Assembly (NCBI GenBank): GCA_038062165.1
Contig: JBBTXQ010000018.1
Span: forward strand, 1-58,776
DNA: 58,776 bases
Direction of reading: 5' to 3'
Source: DATDSR01 sp038062165
GTDB lineage: Bacteria > Patescibacteriota > Minisyncoccia > Phycocordibacterales > DATDSR01
Part shown: piece by piece, positions 35,619 through 43,726 of the stretch
Position numbering within the stretch: position 1 is the first letter of the stretch
Layout of the letters: the number at the start of each line of letters is the position of its first letter
Program-made: the position numbers and the translations under genes
Notes under the pieces: model-generated
What the model saw: the letters and a program-made list of their open reading frames with translations, nothing else
Told to the model about the DNA's origin: nothing
Databases searched by the model: none

Positions 35619-38600
35619 ATGTCTCAAAATCTCAAGAACGACAAGCCCGACAAGGGCAGCAATAAGGGCGGCAATCCTTGGCGAGGACTTGGCACACATC
35701 TCTTTTCGGTTGTTTTAATTCTGCTTCTTCTTTCTAGTTTGTATTCTTTTTTCGCGGGCGAAGCTGGCAAAGCTGATCTAATTAGTATCTCGCAACTCGC
35801 TGCTGACATCCAAACAGAGAAGGTTTCTAAGATTAACGTAGAAGGAGACAGTCTTACAATCTCCTACAAAGATGGCACTGAAAAGAAATCTAAGAAGGAA
35901 GTTGAGTCAGCCCTTTCACAGAGCCTGATTAATTACGGCGTCACGAATGATAAATTAGCAAAAGTGTTGGTAGATGTCAGCAACCCAAGCGGCTTCGGCT
36001 ACTGGTTTCTCAATCTCCTGCCCATACTTGCCCCTATTCTCTTAATAGTATTCTTTATTTGGATGCTTACGCGACAAGTCAAGGGTTCGGCTATGCAAGC
36101 TTTCTCTTTCGGCCAAAGCAAAGCCAGAGTGATTGATCCAAATGATAAAACGCAGAAAGTTACATTCAAAGATGTTGCGGGGGTCAAGGAAGCCAAAGAA
36201 GAATTAAAAGAAATTGTAGATTTCCTAAAAAATCCAAAAAAGTTTCTGGATATCGGCGCCCGCATTCCCAAGGGCGTGCTCTTGATGGGTGCGCCCGGCA
36301 CAGGGAAATGCGTGGTGGGAGATACTCTAGTGCTTACAAACAAGGGTGTGATGGAAATACAAGATATCCCAAACTTCTTCGCGGTTGACGAACAGAATGT
36401 AGTTCACGGAGCCTCGCTACCTTCCTTTGATGACAAAAAGATAGAAAATATAATATCTAATGCCACACACTGGTACGATCTCGGAGTACAGAGGACAATA
36501 AAGATTACCCTTCGAAGTGGGTTAGAACTCGAAGGAACTCTTGAGCATCCAGTATTGATCATGTCTCCTGAAGGTTCGCTGGAGTTCAAAAAATTGGAGC
36601 ACCTTATGGCCGGAGATCAAATCGCCGTGTCTATAGATAATGGTGTTTTTGGAAGAAACAATAAAGTAGATGAGAAAACCGCTTATGTTATGGGTCTTCT
36701 CACGGGTGACGGTAATATGAGTCATTCAAGTAGGGTTGGCTTTACTACCACAGACAAGGAGTTGGAAGAAGTTTTTAAATCATTCATAGGAACTTACGAT
36801 ACTACCTCTCATGTTAGTTTGGCCACTGACGGAATAACGCACGTTGTAAATTCTTGGAAGTTAAAAAAGTATCTATATCAGGCAGGCATGTCATATTTAC
36901 TTTCCTATGATAAAGTTATTCCACCAACAATTTTACAATCACCTAGAGGTGTTGTCAGTGCTTTTTTGCGTGGTCTGTACGATACAGATGGCTCTTTTGA
37001 ACGATACGCTGTGACTTATTCAACGGTAAGTAAAAAGCTTTCGGAACAAGTTATGTCAACACTTTTGAATCTTGGCATATTACCTAACCGTCGTGTCAAG
37101 ATGCCAATAGCTTCTAATCGCCCTCGCCCTGTCTACGAAATCTCGATCACAGGGGAATCACTGATTTCCTTTGCTCGGGAAATTAATTTTGGACTTGGTC
37201 GGAAAAGAGACTTGCTCGAAAAATATATAAAGGAACATAAAGTTGGCAACACTAATGTAGATGTATTTCCTTATATTGCCAAAAAAGTTGATTCATGTTG
37301 GCGAGCAATGAGCAGCATGTCTTTAAGTCATGAAAAGCTGAGTAAATTAAATCAAAAAATTAGATACCGAGGGCGTATATCACGCTCCTCTCTTAAGTAC
37401 TTTGTAGGTGAATTCGAGAAAAGTGGGTGCAAACATTCAGATTTCCATTTTCTCAAAAGTCTTGTAGACGCCAAGCTCTTTTTCTCACCTGTTGATAGTT
37501 TAGAGAAGAGTGAGAATAGGGTTTACGATTTTACAATATCAAGAACACATTCGTTTATATCAAACGGGTTTATTTCCCACAATACGCTTCTAGCTCGGGC
37601 TGTAGCCGGTGAGGCCAAAGTGCCATTTTTGTATTTATCTGGTAGCGAATTTGTAGAAATGTTTGTAGGAGTTGGAGCTAGCAGAGTTAGGGATTTGTTT
37701 AAGATGGCCAAGAAGGTAGCTCCCGCAATAGTCTTCGTAGACGAGATTGACGCAGTGGGCCGTCATAGAGGATCGGGTTATGGTGGCGGCAATGACGAGC
37801 GTGAACAAACACTTAATCAGATCCTAGTTGAAATGGACGGTTTCGAGCCCAATGACAAAGTGATTGTCATGGCGGCGAGTGTGACCGGAGATACGCCTGT
37901 CCTAGTCAAGATAGATGGCAGATATGAACTAAAAGCAATAGCCGAAGTCGTAGATCCGCTCTATATGCCAAACGAAGAAGGCGTGGAGAAAGAAGCTAGA
38001 TCCCTTGAGGTTTTGGGCATGGAACCGTTGGTGCGAAAAAATCTAAAAAATAAGCAAAGTAAAAATATCTATTTTAAGTCAAGCGCCTTCAAGTATGTTA
38101 GAAGTGTGTTCAGACACCGTGTGTCTGAAATATACAAAATAGATTTTTTGGGAGGTTCACTTAGGACGACAGGCAACCATTCAGTTTTTGTTCGCAATAG
38201 GCTGGGAGTTCAAGCCCAGCGAGTCGATGAACTGAAGGCGGGTGATATTCTGGTTGATATCCCGTACGTAGCCAATAGGACAAATAAGTACCGCGAATTG
38301 CGTGCTCATAACTTTGTCCAGTCCGAAAATTACCACCTGACTATAAAAGTTTTTGAGGACAATCAGGATCTGCTCGCTGATTATGATTTTGCCATGCAAA
38401 ATAGATCAATTATGTCCCAATCAGCCATCGCTGGCCAGGTTGGAGTATCACAGACCACTATTTCCAAATGGCAGATTACTGACAGACGACCGAGAGAATT
38501 AAGCCGCGCCTATTTCGCCCATACACTGCCTGAGTGGGTGACAGTTACCCCAGGACTATGCAGACTATTGGGATATTACGTGGCTGAAGGATACGCTCGC

Positions 38601-40175
38601 AAGGAGTTAGATTTCTGTTTTAATTCTGGAGAGCGTGACTACATTGAAGATGTCAAGGAATTAATGCGATCAATTTTTGGCCTTGAAGCCCTAGCAGAGA
38701 GATCAATTACCCCCAATGCCACGAATATTGTCTTCTCCTCTGCCCCTCTGGCTCGCCTTTTCACCCAACTTTGTGGGAAGGGTGCACACAACAAACATGT
38801 TCCCGAGTTTCTTTTTGGGGCGCCACCGGACTACTTTATGGAGTTTTTTAGGGGTTATTTCAATGGTGATGGACACATAGATAAGCGTGGCCGGGTTGAG
38901 GTAACGTCAGTAAGCAAACAACTAATAACTGAATTGGCGTGGCTTTCAAGGATGCACGGGCTCAAGAGCTTCGTCCATAACTTCACTGTGCCCGCTGGTA
39001 GGACTATAAACGGTGGCCAACCTCTGCCGGAGACTTTGGCTTGGCGTCTTGGTTTCGGTAAAACACAAAACCCCTTGGGTCAAGCAGAGGGTAAGGCTAG
39101 TATAAAAAGACCCAAAATAATCAGTGTTACTAAGGAGAAATACGACGGGTATGTTTATGATTTTTGTGGTTGTGAGAACGAAGCATTTTTTGGTGGTATT
39201 ACGCCGATCCTTCTTCATAATACCAATCGGCCAGACGTGCTCGACCCGGCATTACTTAGGCCTGGCAGGTTTGATAGACGAGTAGTGCTTGATTTGCCAG
39301 ATCTAAAAGATCGAGAAGAGATCTTGCACATTCATGCTCGCAAGGTGCCAATGTTTGAAGACGTAGACTTTAAAGTGATCGCCACGCGCACGCCTGGTTT
39401 CTCGGGTGCGGATCTGGCTAATCTTGTGAATGAAGCGGCAATACTCGCCGCTCGCGAAGAACGCAAAGTGATCAGTCAGTATGATCTTATAAGAAGCGTG
39501 GAGAAGGTGATGCTTGGTCCCGAACGCAAATCACACGTTCTCTCACAAGAAGAGAAGCGCATTACTGCTTATCACGAAGGCGGACACGCACTTGTTGCGA
39601 GCGTGCTCGAACACGCTGATCCGGTGCACAAGATCTCGATTATTTCCCGTGGCCGTGCCGCTGGTTACACCCTTAAACTGCCGTTAGAAGAGAAGCGTCT
39701 GCATAATAAAAAGGCATTTCTAGATGATATTGCCGTGGGCTTGGGTGGTTACGCGGCCGAGGAACTTGTATTCGGTGATATCACAACCGGTGCCTCGAAC
39801 GACATCGCCAATCTCACTAATCTCGCTCGCAACATGGTAGCCCGTTTCGGCATGAGCGAAAAAGTCGGTCCGGTGGCGTATGACGATAGTGAATCACTTG
39901 CGCCCGGGCAAATGATAACAAGTAACGCATATTCAGAAGAAATGGCAGCGGTGCTAGATCAAGAAACTAAGCGCATAGTAAACGAAGCACTTGAGAAAGC
40001 AAACAAAGTGCTAAATAAGCATCGCAAAGCACTAGATGCCATAGCAGATAAACTAACCGAAGTCGAAACTCTTGAACAAAAAGATTTCGAAGATCTCTTA
40101 ATCCTCCACGGCATCAAACCTAAGAAATTAGCCCAGCGTAGCATCGGTGAAGTTGGGAAAGGGCAAGACAATTAG
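35619..40175 (+). CDS. ftsH: ATP-dependent zinc metalloprotease FtsH, with two inteins
   Basis: Membrane AAA+ protease for quality control. 1518 codons: 645 extein residues (normal FtsH) plus inteins at residues 231-655 and 754-1201. Extein: two N-terminal membrane segments (about 28-46 and 129-150), Walker A GAPGTGK split before Thr, pore loop MFVGVGASRVRDLF, Walker B IVFVDEID, second region of homology TNRPDVLDPALLRPGRFDRR, and protease motif HEGGH (His1319, His1323). Both inteins must be removed for ATPase activity. It follows a 28-aa peptide and precedes hicBA. Confidence 0.97.
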   Translation: MSQNLKNDKPDKGSNKGGNPWRGLGTHLFSVVLILLLLSSLYSFFAGEAGKADLISISQLAADIQTEKVSKINVEGDSLTISYKDGTEKKSKKEVESALSQSLINYGVTNDKLAKVLVDVSNPSGFGYWFLNLLPILAPILLIVFFIWMLTRQVKGSAMQAFSFGQSKARVIDPNDKTQKVTFKDVAGVKEAKEELKEIVDFLKNPKKFLDIGARIPKGVLLMGAPGTGKCVVGDTLVLTNKGVMEIQDIPNFFAVDEQNVVHGASLPSFDDKKIENIISNATHWYDLGVQRTIKITLRSGLELEGTLEHPVLIMSPEGSLEFKKLEHLMAGDQIAVSIDNGVFGRNNKVDEKTAYVMGLLTGDGNMSHSSRVGFTTTDKELEEVFKSFIGTYDTTSHVSLATDGITHVVNSWKLKKYLYQAGMSYLLSYDKVIPPTILQSPRGVVSAFLRGLYDTDGSFERYAVTYSTVSKKLSEQVMSTLLNLGILPNRRVKMPIASNRPRPVYEISITGESLISFAREINFGLGRKRDLLEKYIKEHKVGNTNVDVFPYIAKKVDSCWRAMSSMSLSHEKLSKLNQKIRYRGRISRSSLKYFVGEFEKSGCKHSDFHFLKSLVDAKLFFSPVDSLEKSENRVYDFTISRTHSFISNGFISHNTLLARAVAGEAKVPFLYLSGSEFVEMFVGVGASRVRDLFKMAKKVAPAIVFVDEIDAVGRHRGSGYGGGNDEREQTLNQILVEMDGFEPNDKVIVMAASVTGDTPVLVKIDGRYELKAIAEVVDPLYMPNEEGVEKEARSLEVLGMEPLVRKNLKNKQSKNIYFKSSAFKYVRSVFRHRVSEIYKIDFLGGSLRTTGNHSVFVRNRLGVQAQRVDELKAGDILVDIPYVANRTNKYRELRAHNFVQSENYHLTIKVFEDNQDLLADYDFAMQNRSIMSQSAIAGQVGVSQTTISKWQITDRRPRELSRAYFAHTLPEWVTVTPGLCRLLGYYVAEGYARKELDFCFNSGERDYIEDVKELMRSIFGLEALAERSITPNATNIVFSSAPLARLFTQLCGKGAHNKHVPEFLFGAPPDYFMEFFRGYFNGDGHIDKRGRVEVTSVSKQLITELAWLSRMHGLKSFVHNFTVPAGRTINGGQPLPETLAWRLGFGKTQNPLGQAEGKASIKRPKIISVTKEKYDGYVYDFCGCENEAFFGGITPILLHNTNRPDVLDPALLRPGRFDRRVVLDLPDLKDREEILHIHARKVPMFEDVDFKVIATRTPGFSGADLANLVNEAAILAAREERKVISQYDLIRSVEKVMLGPERKSHVLSQEEKRITAYHEGGHALVASVLEHADPVHKISIISRGRAAGYTLKLPLEEKRLHNKKAFLDDIAVGLGGYAAEELVFGDITTGASNDIANLTNLARNMVARFGMSEKVGPVAYDDSESLAPGQMITSNAYSEEMAAVLDQETKRIVNEALEKANKVLNKHRKALDAIADKLTEVETLEQKDFEDLLILHGIKPKKLAQRSIGEVGKGQDN
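36309..37583 (+). other. FtsH intein 1 (in Walker A), 425 aa, LAGLIDADG type
   Basis: Begins Cys (CVVGDTLVLTNKGVMEI, block A). Block B GTLEHPVLI has the Thr and His. LAGLIDADG-like helices are VMGLLTGDGN and FLRGLYDTDG. It ends with block F/G VYDFTISRTHSFISNGFISHN, the final residues being His-Asn, with Thr as the +1 extein residue. It splits GTGK/T of the P-loop. Confidence 0.95.
37878..39221 (+). other. FtsH intein 2 (second region of homology), 448 aa, LAGLIDADG type
   Basis: Begins Ser (SVTGDTPVLVKIDG). Block B TTGNHSVFV. It contains an HTH-like stretch AIAGQVGVSQTTISKWQ and LAGLIDADG-like helices LLGYYVAEGY and FFRGYFNGDG. It ends YDFCGCENEAFFGGITPILLHN with Thr +1. It splits VIVMAA/TNRPDVLDP. 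It differs from intein 1 in first residue and endonuclease, so it was acquired independently. Confidence 0.94.
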
Positions 40176-40199
40176 AGCGTCTTGTGATAGTATATAAAT

Positions 40200-40451
40200 G
40201 TGAAAAAACAAAAACATAAAATATTGTCATATTTTGCAATTTTTGAACCAGCAGAAGAAGGTGGGTATAATGTAGCGTTCCCTGACTTTCCCGGCTGTGT
40301 CACTTTTGGTAAAAATTTTGAGCATGCCAAGGAGATGGCGAAAGAGGTTCTCGAACTCTGGCTTGAAGAGCTAGGATCACAGAAAGAAGAAATTCCAATA
40401 TACTCCGCTCGACCAATTATAGACCAAGTTGATATTGTTTTGGCATATTGA
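40200..40451 (+). CDS. hicB: HicB-family antitoxin
   Basis: 83 residues from GTG. The partial-RNase-H-like HicB core YFAIFEPAEEGGYNVAFPDFPGCVTFGKNFEHAKEMAKEVLELWLEEL is clear; the C-terminal DNA-binding domain of longer HicB proteins is absent. TAGTAT lies 6 nt before the GTG, giving a leaderless transcript. The stop shares one base with the hicA start. The order hicB-hicA is the reverse of the E. coli locus but common elsewhere. Confidence 0.9.
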   Translation: MKKQKHKILSYFAIFEPAEEGGYNVAFPDFPGCVTFGKNFEHAKEMAKEVLELWLEELGSQKEEIPIYSARPIIDQVDIVLAY

Positions 40452-40666
40452 TGAAACCATTAAGTGCTAAGAAGTTAATCGTTGTTCTTGAGAGCAACGG
40501 TTTTCTGTTTTCTCGTTCTAAAGGTAGTCATATGATTTATATTAATTCTCGAAATGGTGCCATGGTCCCGGTACCTCTCCATGGCTTAAGTCGCCCTATT
40601 CCGATAGGTACTTTTCTTAGTATTGTTAAACAATCAAGACTACCTAAAAAAGAATTCGGGGAGTAA
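40451..40666 (+). CDS. hicA: HicA-family mRNA interferase toxin
   Basis: 71 residues. LSAKKLIVVLESNGFLFSRSKGSHMIYINSRNGAMVPVPLHG holds the double-stranded-RNA-binding-like fold with the catalytic His (GSHMIY). IPIGTFLSIVKQSRLPKKEF is the usual helix. The ATG overlaps hicB by one base, so synthesis is coupled to the antitoxin. Complete. Confidence 0.92.
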   Translation: MKPLSAKKLIVVLESNGFLFSRSKGSHMIYINSRNGAMVPVPLHGLSRPIPIGTFLSIVKQSRLPKKEFGE

Positions 40667-40746
40667 TATATCAAGTTGCATGGTGTTTGTTTATATGGCG
40701 GGGTGACCTTTTCTTTTTGCGTTCAGCGCTTATACTACAGATATTC

Positions 40747-40819
40747 GGGCGTGTAGCTCAGTTGGTAGAGCGTTCGTCTTATACACGGAGGGTTCTTGGT
40801 TCGAGTCCAAGCGGGTGGA
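40747..40819 (+). tRNA. tRNA-Ile(UAU)-like gene with broken acceptor stem (probable pseudo-tRNA)
   Basis: D-arm GCTC/GAGC, anticodon arm TTCGT-CTTATAC-ACGGA (anticodon UAU at loop positions 34-36) and T-arm CTTGG-TTCGAGT-CCAAG are sound. The acceptor arms GGGCGTG and CGGGTGG pair at only about four of seven positions, two by wobble. The first 25 nt equal those of the intact tRNA at 43315. CCA is not encoded. Confidence 0.65.
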
Positions 40820-40829
40820 CATGTCGAGT

Positions 40830-41102
40830 TTAGCCGTGATCGGGTTCGCTTTGGAGATCTTCAATGAGTATTCTCGCTTTGTCTCTTAGGGCGCGGCACT
40901 CGTTCTCACTATCTAAATCTGGGTGCTGTAACCCATATTTGTTGCATATTTGGGCGATTTTGGATTCTACCTCTAATATCTCGGCATTTATAATAGCTCC
41001 GCCGTGCCTTGCCATAATAAGTTCGGCCAGATCACCTAAATCCTGTATCTTCTCCTCTTTTGACCATACCACACTTTCTTTATTTTCCAGTTGATTTGCC
41101 AT
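40830..41102 (-). CDS. Hypothetical protein, 90 aa
   Basis: Acidic, helical and soluble; I do not recognise it. It contains WSKEEKIQDLGDLAELIMARHGGAIINAEILEVESKIAQICNKYGL and ends ARILIEDLQSEPDHG. TATAAT lies 7 nt before the ATG on the minus strand, matching the leaderless pattern. It is isolated between the defective tRNA and the Ig-like protein gene, with the opposite orientation. Confidence 0.6.
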   Translation of the reverse strand: MANQLENKESVVWSKEEKIQDLGDLAELIMARHGGAIINAEILEVESKIAQICNKYGLQHPDLDSENECRALRDKARILIEDLQSEPDHG

Positions 41103-41210
41103 GTTTGTTATTATATCACCATAAAATATTTGACTGGGGATAACATTATAGCGTTTTGTCTAGGGGGGGTTATAATGTGAAAGTATTGTATTAATAAATT
41201 AATAGAAATT

Positions 41211-42365
41211 ATGGATACTGAAAATAATAGTGGTAATAAGGGGCTCTATTGGATAGCGCTGTCAGGTCTCATTGTTGGTTTGATCACACTAATTATTGTG
41301 TATAAGCAACAGTCAGCCGTTAGAGTAAATCTTAACGAATCAGATGCTGCCGGTAATCCTTATATGTACGATGAGCCCCTCGATGTAAGTAATTTTATGG
41401 ATGCAGGGGATACTAGTGGTGCAGAATTCATTCCGTTGGAAGAAGGTCTAGATTCAGAAGATCTTGCCGCGGAAGTTATAAATACCACAAGTGTTAAACC
41501 GAGCTTTGAAATAGATGTAATTGTCCCTTCAGATCCCATATATATCGACGCTCCAACCATACTTGTGGGTAGTAATATAACCCCGGTCGCGCAATGGGCT
41601 ACGAAAACACCGGGTTCGTATCAGGGAGAGTCTGCCGCGGGAATGAGATTAACCATGGTCAGTGGTCCTTCTCAAGCAATGATACAGGCTAATGGGGGCA
41701 TTCCGGTTGCAGGTTCTCGGATTAAGGGCGATGGGCGTGTGTCTTTTGGCACACAATATCTGGCAATATTTACAGCTCCCGGCGACTACGTATTGAGGTA
41801 CACTTATACGTTGTGGAGAACTCCCATAGACAAAACACGGCCACCCACAAGATATCTTTGCTCCAACAATACTTGTCCAATCTATCCTACCCTCAAACTC
41901 CCTCCGGAAATTGTTACCAAAGACATTACGGTAACGGTCCTGGATAAGAGCGTGGCAACCGATCAGAAAGCATCCGCAAATCCTGATATAAAAATAGATG
42001 CTGGGAAAGATCAATCTGCTCGAACAAACAAGGCAATACGCTTGAGCAAGCATAGCTATGTGACTAAACGTTGCCTGGGAAAGCCCGCTGGATATTGCAA
42101 TGACAACATCGGGACTATCGGTGGCTGGACCAAAATATCAGGTCCTGGAGCAGTGACGTTTACCGGGAGTTTTTGGCGCTGTACCACAGGAGCAAACTAC
42201 GGAGAATCCTGCACGACAAGGAAGTTTACTAAAGCATATTACCCTTCGTTTGACACCACCTTTGCCGCTAAGTTTTCTGCCCCCGGAACTTACGTTCTGC
42301 GCTATGCGGTGTATGACACCAGTTATGGTTACGCGTATGATGACAAGGTGGTGACAGTAAAATAA
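41211..42365 (+). CDS. Secreted or anchored protein with Ig/PKD-like domains, 384 aa
   Basis: An N-terminal anchor (GLYWIALSGLIVGLITLIIVY) is followed by an Asp/Glu-rich linker, then two beta-sandwich-like units. Each ends in the pattern F(T/S)APG(D/T)YVLRY. The second starts IKIDAGKDQSARTNKAIRL and includes GGWTKISGPGAVTF, the same SGPG signature as the proteins at 32862 and 34756. Cys pairs (CSNNTC, CLGKPAGYC, CTTGANYGESC) suggest disulfides. TATAAT near 41171. A strong terminator follows at 42389. Confidence 0.75.
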   Translation: MDTENNSGNKGLYWIALSGLIVGLITLIIVYKQQSAVRVNLNESDAAGNPYMYDEPLDVSNFMDAGDTSGAEFIPLEEGLDSEDLAAEVINTTSVKPSFEIDVIVPSDPIYIDAPTILVGSNITPVAQWATKTPGSYQGESAAGMRLTMVSGPSQAMIQANGGIPVAGSRIKGDGRVSFGTQYLAIFTAPGDYVLRYTYTLWRTPIDKTRPPTRYLCSNNTCPIYPTLKLPPEIVTKDITVTVLDKSVATDQKASANPDIKIDAGKDQSARTNKAIRLSKHSYVTKRCLGKPAGYCNDNIGTIGGWTKISGPGAVTFTGSFWRCTTGANYGESCTTRKFTKAYYPSFDTTFAAKFSAPGTYVLRYAVYDTSYGYAYDDKVVTVK

Positions 42366-42388
42366 AAGGAAGGTAGATCAGTACTTGA

Positions 42389-42428
42389 GAAAAGGTCGGA
42401 TCAATCAATTGAGCCGATCTTTTCTTTT
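42389..42428 (+). terminator. Terminator after the 41211 gene
   Basis: GAAAAGGTCGG / CCGATCTTTTC with a 14-nt loop containing CAATCAATTG, then TTTTA. Confidence 0.85.
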
Positions 42429-42469
42429 ATCTTTATGGTTAATCTTTCTTAATTCGCTATAATAGAAAG

Positions 42470-43126
42470 ATGAAGGTAACTGACATAATGACCACGGATG
42501 TGGTGACCGTTTTGCTAACGGATTCTATTGTGGTTGCGGCCGAGCGTCTTTTCACGCACGGCTTTGAAGGGTTGCCCGTGATTGACGAGCACGGTACTCT
42601 TGTGGGGCTTGTCACTCAAGGCAATCTGGTGGCCAAGAAGACGAACATTCACTTGCCCACACTACTCGTGCTCTTTAAAGAATTTGACCTATATCGCAAA
42701 GATAAGAAGTTCGTAAAAAGGGAGATAGACAGACTGCTCTCGCTCAAAGTCTCTGACGTTATGAACACCGAACCACCCCTCCTCTACGAAGGGGAGTCAG
42801 TAGATAGAGCCATCATGTATCTTAGTGCCATACACGGAGTTAATCCTACCTCCATAGTGACAGAAGCAAGACGACTCCTGGGAGTAATCACCAGACGTGA
42901 TCTATTTAAATTTTATAAAGAGAGTTCACCCAACATTGCTCCGGAGATACCTGCCGTTTCTCCTCTCGTTGACAACAGAGTGAACACTTTCATGAAGGAG
43001 TTCAAAGACAACTTTTTATTTATCTCCAGATGGCGTACTAAGGTTTGGATTACGGCAAACATTTTCTTCTTACTTACCGGTGTCATTGTCGCAGCCATCT
43101 TTATGTTGAGAGTGACATTTAATTGA
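42470..43126 (+). CDS. CBS-domain protein with C-terminal membrane segment
   Basis: 218 residues. A tandem CBS pair: KVTDIMTTDVVTVLLTDSIVVAAERLFTHGFEGLPVIDEHGTLVGLVTQ and LKVSDVMNTEPPLLYEGESVDRAIMYL...LLGVITRRDLFKF. CBS pairs bind adenosyl nucleotides as energy sensors. The last 20 residues form a membrane span (ITANIFFLLTGVIVAAIFML). TATAAT-6 nt-ATG indicates a leaderless mRNA. An open frame without a start continues after the TGA to 43322. Confidence 0.88.
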   Translation: MKVTDIMTTDVVTVLLTDSIVVAAERLFTHGFEGLPVIDEHGTLVGLVTQGNLVAKKTNIHLPTLLVLFKEFDLYRKDKKFVKREIDRLLSLKVSDVMNTEPPLLYEGESVDRAIMYLSAIHGVNPTSIVTEARRLLGVITRRDLFKFYKESSPNIAPEIPAVSPLVDNRVNTFMKEFKDNFLFISRWRTKVWITANIFFLLTGVIVAAIFMLRVTFN

Positions 43127-43314
43127 AGTGAGTATCCCGAACTCCATGGGCTACCTATTCGACAATTTCGTAGGCCGTATATTAAGAAAGCTACGTTTAA
43201 ATCACTTACTTACAAGGGAGGTTTTGGTCACGGTACCCGTAATGTTATGATTAGCAACGCGGGTTTGATGAGGAAGATTATGATGGGGTTACAGGTGTTG
43301 AAAGATCACTTTAT

Positions 43315-43387
43315 GGGCGTGTAGCTCAGTTGGTAGAGCACGGAGCTTATACCTCCGCGGTCCCTGGTTCGAGCCCAGGCACGCCCA
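43315..43387 (+). tRNA. tRNA-Ile, anticodon UAU
   Basis: A complete cloverleaf: acceptor GGGCGTG/CACGCCC, D-arm GCTC/GAGC, anticodon stem CGGAG/CTCCG with loop CTTATAC, T-arm CCTGG-TTCGAGC-CCAGG, discriminator A. Anticodon UAU reads AUA directly; most bacteria instead use a CAU anticodon modified to lysidine. CCA is not encoded. Confidence 0.92.
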
Positions 43388-43412
43388 TTAGCCAAACTCG
43401 GACTCTTTTTTG

Positions 43413-43655
43413 TTAGTTGCCACTACAACCATTCTCTTTGCAGAAGGCGCAGACCTCCGGATTGCCGGTGTTTCTGCAACCAGTCCTACAGACTTCACAA
43501 TCAATTTTTTTCAGCCCGGATGTCTGCACTATGTTCTCTATATATGCATTCGTATCACTTAGCTCAACCTTTGATCGAGTGTATTGAACGAGGATAACGA
43601 GAATAGCGATTGTAACTACAAGAGTCAGAATCGAAATTAGTGTATCTTTATTCAT
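43413..43655 (-). CDS. Small membrane-anchored Cys-rich protein, 80 aa
   Basis: A single membrane span (LISILTLVVTIAILVILVQYT) is followed by a soluble tail with CEVCRTGCRN and CAFCKENGC, six Cys in CxxC-like pairs, perhaps a metal site or disulfides outside the cell. Not recognised. It is downstream of tRNA-Ile, in the opposite orientation. Confidence 0.65.
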   Translation of the reverse strand: MNKDTLISILTLVVTIAILVILVQYTRSKVELSDTNAYIENIVQTSGLKKIDCEVCRTGCRNTGNPEVCAFCKENGCSGN

Positions 43656-43726
43656 GCGAATTTAAATAAATTATTAAAGTATATATATCATACAGTAATT
43701 TCGTGGTTTCCATAGTCCCTTATCCA

